Assembly: GCF_010560025.1 (NCBI RefSeq)
Contig: NZ_SAIY01000001.1
Span: forward strand, 682,001-746,000
Source of the DNA: Verrucosispora sioxanthis
GTDB taxonomy: Bacteria; Actinomycetota; Actinomycetes; Mycobacteriales; Micromonosporaceae
DNA length: 64,000 bases
Direction: 5' to 3'
Shown here piece after piece: positions 54,425 through 64,000 of this stretch. Positions within the stretch are counted from its first letter, which is position 1. Every line of letters begins with the position of its first letter. The notes below the pieces were generated by a model that was not told where the DNA came from, ran no database searches, and worked only from the letters and a program-made list of their open reading frames with translations. A program made the translations under genes and the position numbers.

Positions 54425-55609
54425 TCAGCGCCGGCTGCTCAGGGCGCGGAAGTTCTGCGTGGTGAGCAGGGTCAGGTTGTTGCGCTGGAGGATCTCGTTG
54501 ACCGGCTGGTAAAAGGTGGTGCCGCCGCGGACGCAGTCGCCGGAGCCACCGGAGGTCACGCCCTGCGCCTGGTTGCCCGAGATCCAGGAGCCGCCGGAGT
54601 CACCGGGCTCGGCGCAGACGTTGGTCCGTACCAGGCCGCCCACCAGCCCTTCCGGGTAACGGACGGTGGCGTTGCGGGCCTGCACCGTGCCGCACCGCAC
54701 CCCCGTGGTGGAACCGGAGCGGCAGATCGACGAGCCCACCGGCACCTCCTGTGAACCGGCCACCCGGGCCACCCCGCCGCGGAAGTCGGTCACCTCCGGC
54801 AGCACCCTGGTGTTGTTGTTGACCTGCACGAAGGCCCAGTCGTCACCGGGGAAGGACGAGGCCCGGAAGACGCCCTGCGGTGCCCGGTCGGCACCGGTGG
54901 TGCGGGCACCGACCCGCCCGCAGTGACCAGCGGTGACGAAGCCGCCGACCACCGCGAAGCCGACCGAGCAACGGCCGCTACCGATGAAGTAGGGCTCACC
55001 GCCGCGTACGTCGGCGAAGAGCCGGGGCTGCTCCTCGGTGGCCATCCGCACCGCGGTTCGCGGCACGCCGGCGCGGGCCACGAAACGCCAACCGGCCGCC
55101 TCGGCGCCCGGCTCGGCGAGCACCACCACGCTGTTCGAGGCGACGTCGACGTACCAGCCGGAGACCTGCTGGGCCCGGGCGGCGGTACGGTCCATCCGGC
55201 TCTTGAGGGTGTCGAGCTGGCCGACCCCACGCTCGACCACCTTCGGCACCGCACCGGCGGCCCGGACCCGCCGCGCCTGGGCCGCGTCGGCGACCGCCAC
55301 GTTGAGTTCGCTGCCGTCGGCGCTGAGCCAGCTGCCGCCGTAGGCCGCGCCAAGGTCCGTCCGGAGCTGGTCGACCACCCCGGAGGCCCAGCGTTCGGTC
55401 TTCAGTCGGGCGGCCACCTGCGAGTCGTTCAACCGCAGGTCCCGACGCATCGCCTCGACCACGTCCGGGTCGGCGCCCTCGACCACCCCGCTGGCCGGTG
55501 CGCCGGCCGGCGCGCCACCGTCACCGGCGAACGACGGCAGGGCGACGGCCGCCGCCGCGCCCACGGCCGCCACCACGACACCGATGGCTGTCAATCGTCT
55601 GCGGTCCAT
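54425..55609 (-). CDS. Secreted S1 family serine protease (streptogrisin/alpha-lytic type)
   Basis: This 394-aa preproprotease has a Tat/Sec-type signal (RRRLTAIGVVVAAVGAAAAV), then a pro-region of about 160 residues with the alpha-lytic pro-domain features. The mature domain has the catalytic triad His in FVTAGHCG, Asp in GDDWAFV and Ser in EPGDSGGSW. Cys pairs flank the His and the Ser. The pro-region should fold and inhibit the protease until cleavage outside the cell. GAGGAG lies 8 nt before the ATG. Function is extracellular protein degradation or signalling. Confidence 0.92.
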   Translation of the reverse strand: MDRRRLTAIGVVVAAVGAAAAVALPSFAGDGGAPAGAPASGVVEGADPDVVEAMRRDLRLNDSQVAARLKTERWASGVVDQLRTDLGAAYGGSWLSADGSELNVAVADAAQARRVRAAGAVPKVVERGVGQLDTLKSRMDRTAARAQQVSGWYVDVASNSVVVLAEPGAEAAGWRFVARAGVPRTAVRMATEEQPRLFADVRGGEPYFIGSGRCSVGFAVVGGFVTAGHCGRVGARTTGADRAPQGVFRASSFPGDDWAFVQVNNNTRVLPEVTDFRGGVARVAGSQEVPVGSSICRSGSTTGVRCGTVQARNATVRYPEGLVGGLVRTNVCAEPGDSGGSWISGNQAQGVTSGGSGDCVRGGTTFYQPVNEILQRNNLTLLTTQNFRALSSRR

Positions 55610-55716
55610 CCGCCACGCTCCTCCCGGCCGGCGCGGTCACGCCTGCCGGCTCGGAGTACGGGCAAACCGCTCGAACGGTTGAACTCGCACGTTATAAATC
55701 GATCTACTGACGCCGA

Positions 55717-55748
55717 TGGGCCACCACCCGCCGGGGTGTGGTGGCCCA
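55717..55748 (-). terminator. rnj terminator hairpin
   Basis: TGGGCCACCAC (55717-55727) pairs exactly with GTGGTGGCCCA (55738-55748). It lies about 28 nt past the rnj stop. Confidence 0.7.
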
Positions 55749-55775
55749 CCGGAGTCGGTCCGGTACGTCCGGTGT

Positions 55776-57467
55776 TCAGACCTCGACCACGGTAGGAACG
55801 ATCATCGGACGACGACGGTAGGCGTCGTTGACCCAGCGACCCACGGTGCGCCGGACGATCTGCTGAAGCTGGTGCGGGTCGGTGATCCCGTCCGCGGCGG
55901 CCCGGTTGAGCGCCTCGGTCACCAGCGGGATCACCGCGTTGAACGCCGCCTGATCCTCCGAGAAGCCCTTGGCCGAGACGGTCGGGCCGGCGACCACCTT
56001 GCCGGTGACCGAGTCCACCACCACGGTGGCGGCGATGAAGCCACCGTCACCGAGGATGCGCCGCTCGGTCAGCAGTGACTCACTCACGTCACCGACGGCC
56101 AGGCCGTCGACGTAGACGTACCGGCTCTTGACGTGGCCCACCAGGCTGGCCCGCCCCTCCACCAGGTCGACCACGTCGCCGTCCTCGCAGAGCACCACCC
56201 GGTCCGCCGCCACGCCGGACTCGATGCCCAGCCGGGCGTGGGCCCGCAGGTGCCGCCACTCGCCGTGCACCGGCATCAGGTTGCTGGGCCGGACCACGTT
56301 GAGCAGGTAGAGCAGTTCCCCGGCCGGGGCGTGCCCGGAGACGTGCACCTTCGCCACGTCCTTGTGCACGACCACCGCACCGGCCCGGGCCAGTCGGTTG
56401 ATCACCCGGTAGACGGAGGTCTCGTTCCCCGGCACCAGCGACGAGGCGAGTACCACGGTGTCACCGGGCGCGATGGTGATGTGCCGGTGGTCGCCACTGG
56501 CCATCCGGCCCAGCGCGCTCATCGGCTCGCCCTGCGAACCGGTGGACATCAGCACGATCCGCTCGGGCGGCATCGAGGTCGCCTCGTCCAGCCCGACGAC
56601 CAGGCCGGGTGGAATGTTCAGCAGGCCGAGATCCCGGGCGATGCCCATGTTGCGGACCATCGACCGGCCGATCAGGGCGACCTTGCGGCCGTGCTCGGCG
56701 GCCGAGTCGAAGACCTGCTGCACCCGGTGCACGTGGGAGGCGAACGAGGCCACGATGATCCGGCCCCGGGCCTTGGCGAAGATCGAGTCGAGGACCGGGC
56801 CGATCTCCCGCTCGGGCGTGACGAAGCCCGGGATCTCCGCGTTCGTGGAGTCCGACAACAGCAGGTCCACGCCCTCGGCGCCGAGCCGGGCGAAGCCGGC
56901 CAGGTCGGTGATGCGACCGTCCAGCGGCAGCTGGTCCATCTTGAAGTCGCCGGTGTGCAGCACCAGCCCGGCCGGGGTCCGGATGGCCACCGCGAGCGCG
57001 TCGGGAATCGAGTGGTTCACGGCGAAGAACTCGCACTCGAACGGACCCAGTCGCTCCCGACCGCCCTCCCGCACCGTGAGCGTGTACGGCTGGATGCGCC
57101 GCTCGGCCAGCTTCGCCTCCACCAGCGCGAGGGTGAACTGCGAGCCGACCAGCGGGATGTCGGGCTTGTGGGCGAGCAGGTAGGGCACCGCGCCGATGTG
57201 ATCCTCGTGACCGTGTGTCAGCACGATCGCCTGGATGTCGCCGAGCCGATCGAGGATCGGTCCGAAGTCCGGCAGGATCAGGTCGACACCGGGCTGTTCC
57301 ACGTCCGGGAAGAGCACGCCGCAGTCGACGACCAGCAGCTTGCCGTCGTACTCGAAGACGGTCATGTTCCGGCCGATGGCGCCGAGCCCGCCGAGCGGTA
57401 TGATCCGCAGTCCGCCCTCCGGCAGCGGCGGTGGAAGTTGGGCCTCCTCGTTGTGCGCCTCGGTCAC
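55776..57467 (-). CDS. rnj: Ribonuclease J
   Basis: This metallo-beta-lactamase/beta-CASP exo- and endoribonuclease processes mRNA and rRNA, 563 aa. The metal motif HGHEDH is at residues 85-90; further ligands lie in VNHSIPD and LHTGDFK. The beta-CASP motifs SDSTNAEIPG, IVASFASHVHRVQQ and a VHVSGHAP segment follow, then the C-terminal domain. Translation starts at GTG with GAGGTGA close upstream. It is adjacent to dapA, as usual in actinobacteria. Confidence 0.96.
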   Translation of the reverse strand: MTEAHNEEAQLPPPLPEGGLRIIPLGGLGAIGRNMTVFEYDGKLLVVDCGVLFPDVEQPGVDLILPDFGPILDRLGDIQAIVLTHGHEDHIGAVPYLLAHKPDIPLVGSQFTLALVEAKLAERRIQPYTLTVREGGRERLGPFECEFFAVNHSIPDALAVAIRTPAGLVLHTGDFKMDQLPLDGRITDLAGFARLGAEGVDLLLSDSTNAEIPGFVTPEREIGPVLDSIFAKARGRIIVASFASHVHRVQQVFDSAAEHGRKVALIGRSMVRNMGIARDLGLLNIPPGLVVGLDEATSMPPERIVLMSTGSQGEPMSALGRMASGDHRHITIAPGDTVVLASSLVPGNETSVYRVINRLARAGAVVVHKDVAKVHVSGHAPAGELLYLLNVVRPSNLMPVHGEWRHLRAHARLGIESGVAADRVVLCEDGDVVDLVEGRASLVGHVKSRYVYVDGLAVGDVSESLLTERRILGDGGFIAATVVVDSVTGKVVAGPTVSAKGFSEDQAAFNAVIPLVTEALNRAAADGITDPHQLQQIVRRTVGRWVNDAYRRRPMIVPTVVEV

Positions 57468-57519
57468 GCGTTCACCTCATTCTGCGACGCCGTCACCCGG
57501 CGTCCGTCGTGTCGTTTGA

Positions 57520-58446
57520 TCATTCAGGGAGCGGCAGGCCCGCCGCCACGCAGTCAGCGCGCAGCTGGGCGATCTCGCCGTCGGTGGCGTCCACCAACGG
57601 CGGTCGGACCGGCCCGCCAGGCAGGCCCTGCACCGTCAGGCCCGCCTTGACCAGGATCACGCCCTGGGTACGGAAGATCCCCGTGAACAGCGGTAGCAGG
57701 CGGCGGTGCAGCGCCAGTGCGGTGGCCGTGTCCCCCGTGTCGAACGCCTCGATCATCCGCTTGGTCTCGGCGCCCGTGAAGTGCGTGGAGGTGCCCACCA
57801 CGCCGACGCAGCCGACGGCCAGGGCGGGCAGGGTGAGCGAGTCCTCGCCGCTGTAGTACGCCAGCTCGGCCCGGCTGGTCACCCAGCTCGTCGCCGTCAG
57901 GTCGCCCTTGGCGTCCTTGACCGCGACGATCCGACCGTGCTCGGCGAGCTGGACCAGGGTCTCGGTCTCGATCGCCACACCGGAGCGGTGCGGGATGTCG
58001 TAGAGCATCACCGGCAGCCCGGTGACCTCGGCCACCGCCGTGAAGTGGTGCAGCAGACCGGTCTGCGGCGGCTTGTTGTAGTACGGCGTGACCACCAGCA
58101 GCCCGTGGGCGCCGGCCTTCTCCGCCGAGGTCGCCAGCTCGATGGTGTGTCGGGTGTCGTTGGTGCCGACCCCGGCCACCACCCGGGCCCGGTCGCCGAC
58201 GGCCTCCACCACGGCCCGGATCAGGCGTTCCTTCTCGGCGTCCGTGGTGGTCGGTGACTCGCCGGTGGTGCCGTTGACCACCAACGCGTCGTTGCCCTGC
58301 TCGGTGACCAGATGATCCGCCAGCCGCGCCGCTCCGTCGAGGTCGAGCGCCCCGTCGGCGGTGAACGGGGTCACCATGGCCGTGAGCACCCGGCCGAACG
58401 GACGGGAGGCCGTTCGGACCGGAGCGTCGAGGTGGTCGTGCGTCAT
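57520..58446 (-). CDS. dapA: 4-hydroxy-tetrahydrodipicolinate synthase
   Basis: This enzyme condenses pyruvate with aspartate semialdehyde, the first committed step to lysine and diaminopimelate. It is 308 aa. The Schiff-base lysine is Lys177 in GRIVAVKDAKGD; Tyr149 (LYDIPHRSG) and Thr60-Thr61 (NGTTGESPTT) complete the triad. TAGGTT ends 6 nt before the ATG and no ribosome site is present, so a leaderless mRNA is likely. dapB lies 5 kb upstream on the same strand. Confidence 0.96.
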   Translation of the reverse strand: MTHDHLDAPVRTASRPFGRVLTAMVTPFTADGALDLDGAARLADHLVTEQGNDALVVNGTTGESPTTTDAEKERLIRAVVEAVGDRARVVAGVGTNDTRHTIELATSAEKAGAHGLLVVTPYYNKPPQTGLLHHFTAVAEVTGLPVMLYDIPHRSGVAIETETLVQLAEHGRIVAVKDAKGDLTATSWVTSRAELAYYSGEDSLTLPALAVGCVGVVGTSTHFTGAETKRMIEAFDTGDTATALALHRRLLPLFTGIFRTQGVILVKAGLTVQGLPGGPVRPPLVDATDGEIAQLRADCVAAGLPLPE

Positions 58447-58524
58447 GGTGACAACCTATCGGACGGCCGACGGCCGGCCACCGGGGAAGGGCTCACCACC
58501 CCCGGGCGGGCGGTCCGCAACCGG

Positions 58525-59277
58525 TCAGGACGCCTCGGCGTGCGGGCTCTGCGCCACCTCCGTGCCGTCGGGCAGCGTCGTGATGGTGAAGTCCGCGAAG
58601 ACGTTCGGCGCGACCCGCTGCAACTGCCGCAGGCACTCCACCGCCAGCTCACGGATCTCCACGTCGGCGTGCTCGGTGGCGCGCATGCCGACGAAGTGCC
58701 GCCAGGCCCGGTAGTTGCCGGTCACCACGATGCGGGTCTCGGTGGCGTTCGGGAGCACCGCCCGGGCCGCCTGGCGGGCCTGCTTGCGCCGCAGGGTCGG
58801 GTTCGTCACGTCGGCGAAGCGACGTTCCAGCCCCTCCAGCAGATCGTTGTAGGCCCGTACGCTCGCCTCGGCGGCCTCGACGAACCGCTTGTGCAGCTCC
58901 GGGTCCTCGGCGATGACCGTCGGCTCCACCATCGCGGCGTCCCGCTCCGGCACGTACCGCTGTGACAGCTGCGAGTACGAGAAGTGCCGGTGCCGGATCA
59001 GCTCATGGGTGAACGAGCGGGACACGCCGCTGAAGTAGAAGCTCACCGAGCCGTGCTCCAGCACCGAGAGGTGCCCGACCTCCAGAATGTGCGCCAGGTA
59101 GCCGGCGTTGGTGGCCGTCGCCGGATTCGGCTTCTTCCAGCTCTGGTAGCAGGCCCGCCCGGCGAACTCCGCGAGCGCCTGCCCCCCGTCGGCGTCGGTC
59201 GACCACGGCACGTCCTCCGGTGGATCGAAGTGTGTCCACGCGATCAGCTTGACCTGGGGCTGCACCATCTCCGGCAT
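58525..59277 (-). CDS. thyX: Flavin-dependent thymidylate synthase
   Basis: This enzyme makes dTMP from dUMP using FAD, NADPH and methylene-tetrahydrofolate, 250 aa. The ThyX signature RHR-x7-S is at residues 95-105 ([11 protein letters not shown]), with [10 protein letters not shown] after it and [19 protein letters not shown] near the C-terminus. A second in-frame ATG three codons in is also possible. It lies between dapB and dapA, a conserved actinobacterial order. No thyA is in the window. Confidence 0.96.
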   Translation of the reverse strand: MPEMVQPQVKLIAWTHFDPPEDVPWSTDADGGQALAEFAGRACYQSWKKPNPATATNAGYLAHILEVGHLSVLEHGSVSFYFSGVSRSFTHELIRHRHFSYSQLSQRYVPERDAAMVEPTVIAEDPELHKRFVEAAEASVRAYNDLLEGLERRFADVTNPTLRRKQARQAARAVLPNATETRIVVTGNYRAWRHFVGMRATEHADVEIRELAVECLRQLQRVAPNVFADFTITTLPDGTEVAQSPHAEAS

Positions 59278-59331
59278 TCCTGGGACTGTAGCCGAGACCC
59301 ACCGACGAGCAGAAAACGCCGGTCCGGGCCG

Positions 59332-59946
59332 CTACACGTAGAGGGCGGTGAAGGGTGGCCACGGCAGGTTGCGGACCACCGAGAAGGCGAGCCAGGCGGC
59401 GAGGAAGCCGCCGACCAGCTTCGGACCGATGCGCAGCTCGGGCAGCCGCCAACCGAACGCCTGCCGACCGGCCCAGGCGACGAAGAGGTACGCCAGGAAG
59501 GGCAGCGCGAAGACGAAGAGGAAGTGGTGGCGGGCGGCGGCCGGCAGGTCGGCGTGCAGCACGTACCAGAGGGCACGGGTGCCGCCGCACCCCGGGCAGT
59601 CCAGCCCGGTGGTCAGCTTGAGCAGGCAGGTCGGCAGGGCGTCGGGCGCGGAGCGGGTGGGATCGCTGAGCAGCGTGTACCCGATGCCGGCGGCGACACA
59701 GCCGACCGCGGCCAACGGCACCACCCAGCGCGGCGTGCGGGCGTGCGCCCGTTGCACAAACCGGGTGAGACGGTCGGACTCGGCCACCGGATAGCCGGCC
59801 GGGTAACCAGCCGGCCAGTCGCCCTGCGGCGCCGCACCCGCCGGCCAACCGGACGGGTGACCGTCCGGGTCACCATTGGGGTGCTCGCCGTGCAGGTCGG
59901 GCCGCGGCTGGGCGTCCGGTCGGTCAACGCTCGTCACGAGCCTCAC
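59332..59946 (-). CDS. DUF2752 membrane protein
   Basis: This 204-aa protein has a Pro/Gly/Asp-rich cytoplasmic N-terminus of about 70 residues (with [11 protein letters not shown]) and three spans. The DUF2752 signature [16 protein letters not shown] has two Cys. The GTG start overlaps the stop of the YcaQ-like gene (GTGA), so they are coupled. Function is unknown. Confidence 0.85.
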   Translation of the reverse strand: MRLVTSVDRPDAQPRPDLHGEHPNGDPDGHPSGWPAGAAPQGDWPAGYPAGYPVAESDRLTRFVQRAHARTPRWVVPLAAVGCVAAGIGYTLLSDPTRSAPDALPTCLLKLTTGLDCPGCGGTRALWYVLHADLPAAARHHFLFVFALPFLAYLFVAWAGRQAFGWRLPELRIGPKLVGGFLAAWLAFSVVRNLPWPPFTALYV

Positions 59947-61172
59947 CGTACACCGGCAACGCCCACCAACGCGGCGGCCAGCGGCGCCGCGAGGTCACCG
60001 GCGGCCGGCGGGGCCACCGCGTCCAGGTCGAGCCAGCCGGCCAGGCGGTACAGCTCGGCGGCGAGGGCGAGCGCCGTCTCTCCCGGGTCGGCACCCGGCT
60101 CCACCCACGCGGCCGGCACCAGCAGCACTCCGGACTTGCGGTCCGCCTTCAGGTCGACCCGGGCGGTGAAGCGGTCCCCCTGGCGGAACGGCAGCACGTA
60201 GTAGCCGTGCACACGCTGCGGCGCGGGCACGTAGATCTCGATGCGGTAGCTGAAGTTGAACAGTCGTTCGGTGCGGGCGCGTTCCCAGACCAGCGGGTCG
60301 AAGGGGCTCACCAGGCCGTTGCCGCGTACCCAGCGGGGTAGCCGGGCCTCGGCGTGCAACCAGGCCGGCTGCCGCCACCCCTGCACCGTGACCGGTCGCA
60401 GCTCCCCCGCCTCGACCAGGTCGGCGATGGCCCGCCGCGCGCCGGCCACCGGCAGCCGGAAATAGTCGCGCAGCTCCGGCTCCGCGGCCACCCCGAGCGA
60501 CCGGGCCGCGATCGCCACCAGGGTGCGGTACGCCTGTGCGTCGGACGGCGTCGGCGCGTCCAGCACCTCCGCCGGCAGCACCCGTTCCGGCAGGTCGTAG
60601 CGGCGGGCGAAGGAACCGGTGCGTTGTGCCGCGCACACCTCGCCGGCCCAGAAGAGATATTCCAGGGCCTGCTTGACCGCCGACCAGTTCCACCCCCAGT
60701 TCCCGGTCTGGCGGGGCGCGTCGTGCTCGATCTCGGCCACGGTCAGCGGCCCCCGGGCGGCCACCTCGTCGCGCACCCAGGCGACCAGGGCGGGCTGCTC
60801 GGCGGCGATGCGGCGCATCCCACCCCAGGCGTCGGTGTGCGCCCTCGCCATCCGCCAGCGCAGCGCCGGATGCAGGACGACCGGCACCAACGACGCCTCG
60901 TGGCCCCAGTACTCGAACAACTCGCGGGGGCGGCGGTAGGCGGCGGAGTCGAGCAGGGTGGTGGGATAGGGCCCGAGCCGGCTGTAGAGCGGCAGGTAGT
61001 GCGCCCGTTGCAGGACGTTCACCGAATCCATCTGGATCAACCCGATCCGGTCGAGCACCCGACGCAGGTGCCGGCGGGTGGGCGCCCCGGTGGGCGCCGG
61101 ATCGGCGAAGCCCTGTGCGGCCAGCGCGACGCGGCGGGCCTGGGCGAGCGAGAGCGATTCCGGTGCGGCCAT
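59943..61172 (-). CDS. Winged-helix protein, YcaQ-type crosslink-repair DNA glycosylase family
   Basis: This 409-aa protein is of the HTH_42 (DUF1006) family, whose E. coli member YcaQ unhooks DNA interstrand crosslinks. Features are [54 protein letters not shown] and [18 protein letters not shown] 61172 is chosen; the longer open frame is antisense to the GNAT gene. Enzyme activity is inferred from the family. QMDSVNV is the variant of the QxD active-site motif. Confidence 0.85.
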   Translation of the reverse strand: MAAPESLSLAQARRVALAAQGFADPAPTGAPTRRHLRRVLDRIGLIQMDSVNVLQRAHYLPLYSRLGPYPTTLLDSAAYRRPRELFEYWGHEASLVPVVLHPALRWRMARAHTDAWGGMRRIAAEQPALVAWVRDEVAARGPLTVAEIEHDAPRQTGNWGWNWSAVKQALEYLFWAGEVCAAQRTGSFARRYDLPERVLPAEVLDAPTPSDAQAYRTLVAIAARSLGVAAEPELRDYFRLPVAGARRAIADLVEAGELRPVTVQGWRQPAWLHAEARLPRWVRGNGLVSPFDPLVWERARTERLFNFSYRIEIYVPAPQRVHGYYVLPFRQGDRFTARVDLKADRKSGVLLVPAAWVEPGADPGETALALAAELYRLAGWLDLDAVAPPAAGDLAAPLAAALVGVAGVR

Positions 61173-61250
61173 CGCAGGCAGGCTACGGCAGACGTACGAC
61201 ATCGGTGCGGACACTGGACCTGCCCGCCCCGGCGGCCTAGAACTACGTAC

Positions 61251-61805
61251 ATGCCCTGCATTCGCCGTGAGCAGCCCGACGACGCCGAGGCGGTGGCCCG
61301 GGTGCACGTGCGCGGCTGGCAGGCCGGCTACGCCGGAATCATGCCGGACGAGGTGCTCGACCGGCTCAACCCGGTCGCCTGGGCGCAGCGCCGGCGGGCC
61401 CTCGGCACCGCCGACCCGGACCACCCGTTCACCACCCTGCTGGCCGAGGAGCACGGCACGCTCGTCGGGTTCGCCACCTTCGGGCCGTACCGCAACGACC
61501 AGGATCGCGGCGACCTCGACCCGGCGTACGGCGAGGTGGTCAGCCTCTACGTCACGCCTGAGCACTGGGGTGACGGCACCGCTCGGGCCCTGTTCGCGGC
61601 GGCCCGGTCGGGCCTGCGTGAGTCCGGCTGGGCGCAGTACCGGCTCTGGGTGCTGGCGGCCAACGACCGGGCCCGCCGGTTCTACGCGCGTGCCGGGTTG
61701 TCACCGGACGGTGAGCGGTCGACCTATCCGGTGCCGTTGTCCGGCGGCCGACCGGCGATCGAGCTTGTCGAACTGCGGTACAGCGGCCGGCTCGACGGTG
61801 GCTGA
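61251..61805 (+). CDS. GNAT family N-acetyltransferase
   Basis: This 184-aa single GNAT domain has [20 protein letters not shown] at the N-terminus, [20 protein letters not shown] for the acetyl-CoA loop, and [25 protein letters not shown] lies 7 nt before the ATG, so the mRNA may be leaderless. Its last 105 bp overlap the 3' end of the convergent GT87 gene. The substrate is unknown. Confidence 0.88.
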   Translation: MPCIRREQPDDAEAVARVHVRGWQAGYAGIMPDEVLDRLNPVAWAQRRRALGTADPDHPFTTLLAEEHGTLVGFATFGPYRNDQDRGDLDPAYGEVVSLYVTPEHWGDGTARALFAAARSGLRESGWAQYRLWVLAANDRARRFYARAGLSPDGERSTYPVPLSGGRPAIELVELRYSGRLDGG

Positions 61806-62984
61806 GGCCGACGGCGACCGGGGCACGACCCGGTGTACCGGCAGGAAGACCAGCAGCGCCAGACTGATCCAGACGTAGGTGTTGCCGAACAGGAAACCGT
61901 CGAGGCCGGTGAAGTCCTCCTCCCACGCCCAGACGATCCGGCTGGTCAGGAACGCGTACCCGACGGCCGCGCAGGCCAGCAGGACGCGGCGCCGGCCGCC
62001 CGGCGGGGCGGCCATACCGCGGTCCACCAGCAGCAGCAGGCCCGGCAACAGCCAGACCAGGTGATGCACCCAGGTGACCGGACTGACCAGGCACATCACC
62101 GCGCCGGTCAGGGCCAGCCCGGTGGCCTCGTCGCCGACGGACGCCGCGACGCGGGACCGCCACGCCCAGAGCACCAGCGTCCCGGCGACCAGCAGCAGCC
62201 AGGCCAGCGTGCTGGGACTCTCCGGGTCGAGCCGGGCCACCACGCCGCGCAGCGACTGGTTGGAGACGAAGGCCAGCTCACCGACGCGCCCGGTGTTCCA
62301 CAGAGCGCTGGTCCAGAACTCCCGGGAGGCGTCCGGGAACAGCGCGGCGGCCAGCACGGTCGCGGCGGTCGCGGTGCCCGACGCGGTCACCGCGGCGCGC
62401 CATCGTCGGGTCACCAGCAGGTAGACGATGAAGATGCCCGGCGTGAGTTTGATCGCGGTGGCCAGGCCGATGCCGATCCCGGCCCATCTGTTGCCGCCCG
62501 GCAGCAGCCGGAGCAGATCCACCGCCACCAGGAAGAGCAGCAGCGTATTGACCTGGCCGAAGTTGATCGTCTCGCGCATCGGTTCGAAGGCGGCGACCAG
62601 GCACAGCGCCACCGCGAAGGCGAACCAGCGGGTCCAACCGACGCGCCGGGACACCGGATCCAGCAGCCACCAGACCAGCACCGCGCTGGTCAGCACGCCG
62701 GCGGCCACGCTCACCACGATCGCGGCGTGCCAGGACAGGTACGCCATCGGCAGCATCACCAGGGCGGCGAAGGGTGGGTACGTGAAGCCGTACTGGGTGC
62801 CCGGCTTGAGGTAGTCGTAGATCTCCCCGCCGTCGTGCACCCACCAGACCAGGGCACCCCGGTAGACCTGCAGGTCGAAGAATCCGTGCCGGACGGCCGC
62901 CACGGACAGGAACCCGGCCACCGCGACGGCGAGGACCACGACCGCGGCGACCTGTCCCACCGTCCGCCTGGCACCCTGCGCCAC
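61701..62984 (-). CDS. GT87-type mannosyltransferase-like membrane protein
   Basis: This 427-aa polytopic glycosyltransferase (DUF2029 family, which includes mycobacterial PimE) uses polyprenyl-phosphate-mannose. About ten spans are seen. The family motifs are FFDLQVYRGALVWWV with the early acidic residue, FTYPPFAALVM, GQVNTLLLFLVAVDLL and SPVTWVHHLVWLLPG. The last 35 codons lie antisense to the end of the GNAT gene. They are Arg/Pro-rich, so the true 3' end may be altered. A role in lipoglycan or glycolipid assembly is inferred. Confidence 0.85.
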   Translation of the reverse strand: MAQGARRTVGQVAAVVVLAVAVAGFLSVAAVRHGFFDLQVYRGALVWWVHDGGEIYDYLKPGTQYGFTYPPFAALVMLPMAYLSWHAAIVVSVAAGVLTSAVLVWWLLDPVSRRVGWTRWFAFAVALCLVAAFEPMRETINFGQVNTLLLFLVAVDLLRLLPGGNRWAGIGIGLATAIKLTPGIFIVYLLVTRRWRAAVTASGTATAATVLAAALFPDASREFWTSALWNTGRVGELAFVSNQSLRGVVARLDPESPSTLAWLLLVAGTLVLWAWRSRVAASVGDEATGLALTGAVMCLVSPVTWVHHLVWLLPGLLLLVDRGMAAPPGGRRRVLLACAAVGYAFLTSRIVWAWEEDFTGLDGFLFGNTYVWISLALLVFLPVHRVVPRSPSASATVEPAAVPQFDKLDRRSAAGQRHRIGRPLTVR

Positions 62985-63019
62985 CGTCGCCTCCCTCGCC
63001 CTGCGTAGGCTGTCGTGCC

Positions 63020-63601
63020 ATGAGTCTCGGGTACGTCCGCCCGGCGCGTCCGGAGGACGCCGCCGAGATCGCCCGCATCCAGCTCGCCACCTGGCGGGTC
63101 GCCTACCGGCGACTGCTGCCCCGGGACGTGCTGAACGACCTCGACGAGGCGTCGCTGGCCGAGCGCTGGGACGCCGCGGTGCGCCAGCCGCCCGGCGACA
63201 CCCACCGGGTGCTTGTCGCCGTCGAACAGGCCGAGCAATCGTATCTGGTGGGTTTCGCCGCCTCCGGCCCGGCCGATGCCGAGGCGCTGGCCCCGAACGA
63301 ACCGGCCGACGCGCTCGGCGCGGACGTGGTGGCGGTGACCGACCTGCTGGTCGAGCCGCGCTGGGGCCGGCGCGGACACGGCTCCCGGCTGCTCGCCGCC
63401 AGCGTCGACCTGTGGCGGGAGTCAGGCTTCGACCGGGCGGTGGCGTGGGTGTTCGAGGGTGACCAGGCGTCCCGGAAGTTCCTCACCACCGCCGGCTGGG
63501 CCCCCGACGGCGCGGGACGCGCGCTGGACGTCGACGACATGCTGGTCCCCCAGCTACGCCTGCACGTCGCCGTCCCCACGGAACCGCCGCCGGCCGGCTG
63601 A
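63020..63601 (+). CDS. GNAT family N-acetyltransferase
   Basis: This 193-aa GNAT protein has IARIQLATWRVAYRRLLPRD, the acetyl-CoA loop VTDLLVEPRWGRRGHGSRLL and KFLTTAGWAPDG. It resembles the GNAT at 61251 in its N-terminal AYRRLLP block but is a distinct protein. TAGGCT lies 8 nt before the ATG. It is convergent with dapB. The substrate is unknown. Confidence 0.88.
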   Translation: MSLGYVRPARPEDAAEIARIQLATWRVAYRRLLPRDVLNDLDEASLAERWDAAVRQPPGDTHRVLVAVEQAEQSYLVGFAASGPADAEALAPNEPADALGADVVAVTDLLVEPRWGRRGHGSRLLAASVDLWRESGFDRAVAWVFEGDQASRKFLTTAGWAPDGAGRALDVDDMLVPQLRLHVAVPTEPPPAG

Positions 63602-63630
63602 CCGATCCGTCCGGCCCGCCTCGGCCGCGC

Positions 63631-64000
<370 letters not shown>

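Overview
The window is high-GC actinobacterial chromosome. It most resembles Micromonosporaceae (Micromonospora or Salinispora type); the genus is inferred from gene content and order, not proven. Pointers are the recA-recX-rny group, a clgR-pspA-pspM operon, RimO-PgsA-PncC, RNase J-DapA-ThyX, a Spo0M-like protein, frequent GTG/TTG starts and several apparently leaderless genes (TANNNT about 6-8 nt before the start codon).

Layout. 0-4.7 kb: selD on the minus strand, divergent from a complete gluABCD-type polar amino-acid ABC importer. 4.7-6.3 kb: a decayed accessory patch of lower GC, holding an ISL3-family transposase remnant and the C-terminal part of an ABC exporter ATPase with a ruined Walker A. 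6.3-14.7 kb (minus): rny, recX, recA with a homing-endonuclease intein and an upstream LexA-like box, a DUF3046 protein, an MFS exporter and an acyl-CoA dehydrogenase. 14.7-22.3 kb: UdgX-type uracil-DNA glycosylase, a MocR regulator divergent from a PNPOx-GNAT gene, a LysE exporter, a Spo0M-like protein and two CNNM/CBS membrane proteins. 22.3-28.4 kb: a complete Mrp cation/proton antiporter operon with mrpA and mrpB fused. 29-38 kb: Lhr helicase, a lipoprotein, a SAM hydroxide adenosyltransferase-type protein, a small CPCC protein, a secreted SH3 protein and Nei2-type DNA glycosylase. 38-42 kb: a large multicopper-oxidase-fold protein that has lost most copper ligands and carries three fibronectin III domains. 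42-47 kb (minus): rimO-pgsA-pncC and clgR-pspA-pspM. 47-54 kb: ornithine cyclodeaminase-like protein, SMR exporter, small membrane protein, a 150-bp inverted-repeat element, VOC protein, FtsK and two YbjN-domain genes. 54-64 kb: secreted S1 protease, RNase J, DapA, ThyX, DUF2752, YcaQ-like glycosylase, two GNATs, a GT87 mannosyltransferase-like protein and the C-terminal part of DapB.

Themes. DNA maintenance and repair is over-represented (RecA, RecX, UdgX, Lhr, Nei2, YcaQ-like, FtsK, ThyX), as are RNA turnover (RNase Y, RNase J) and envelope stress or ion homeostasis (Psp, Mrp, CNNM, PgsA).

A key caveat: at least eleven single-base frame breaks interrupt otherwise intact genes. All are losses of one base, in or near short G/C runs. 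This looks more like systematic base-calling error than biology, so I annotate the affected genes across the break and give each break position.
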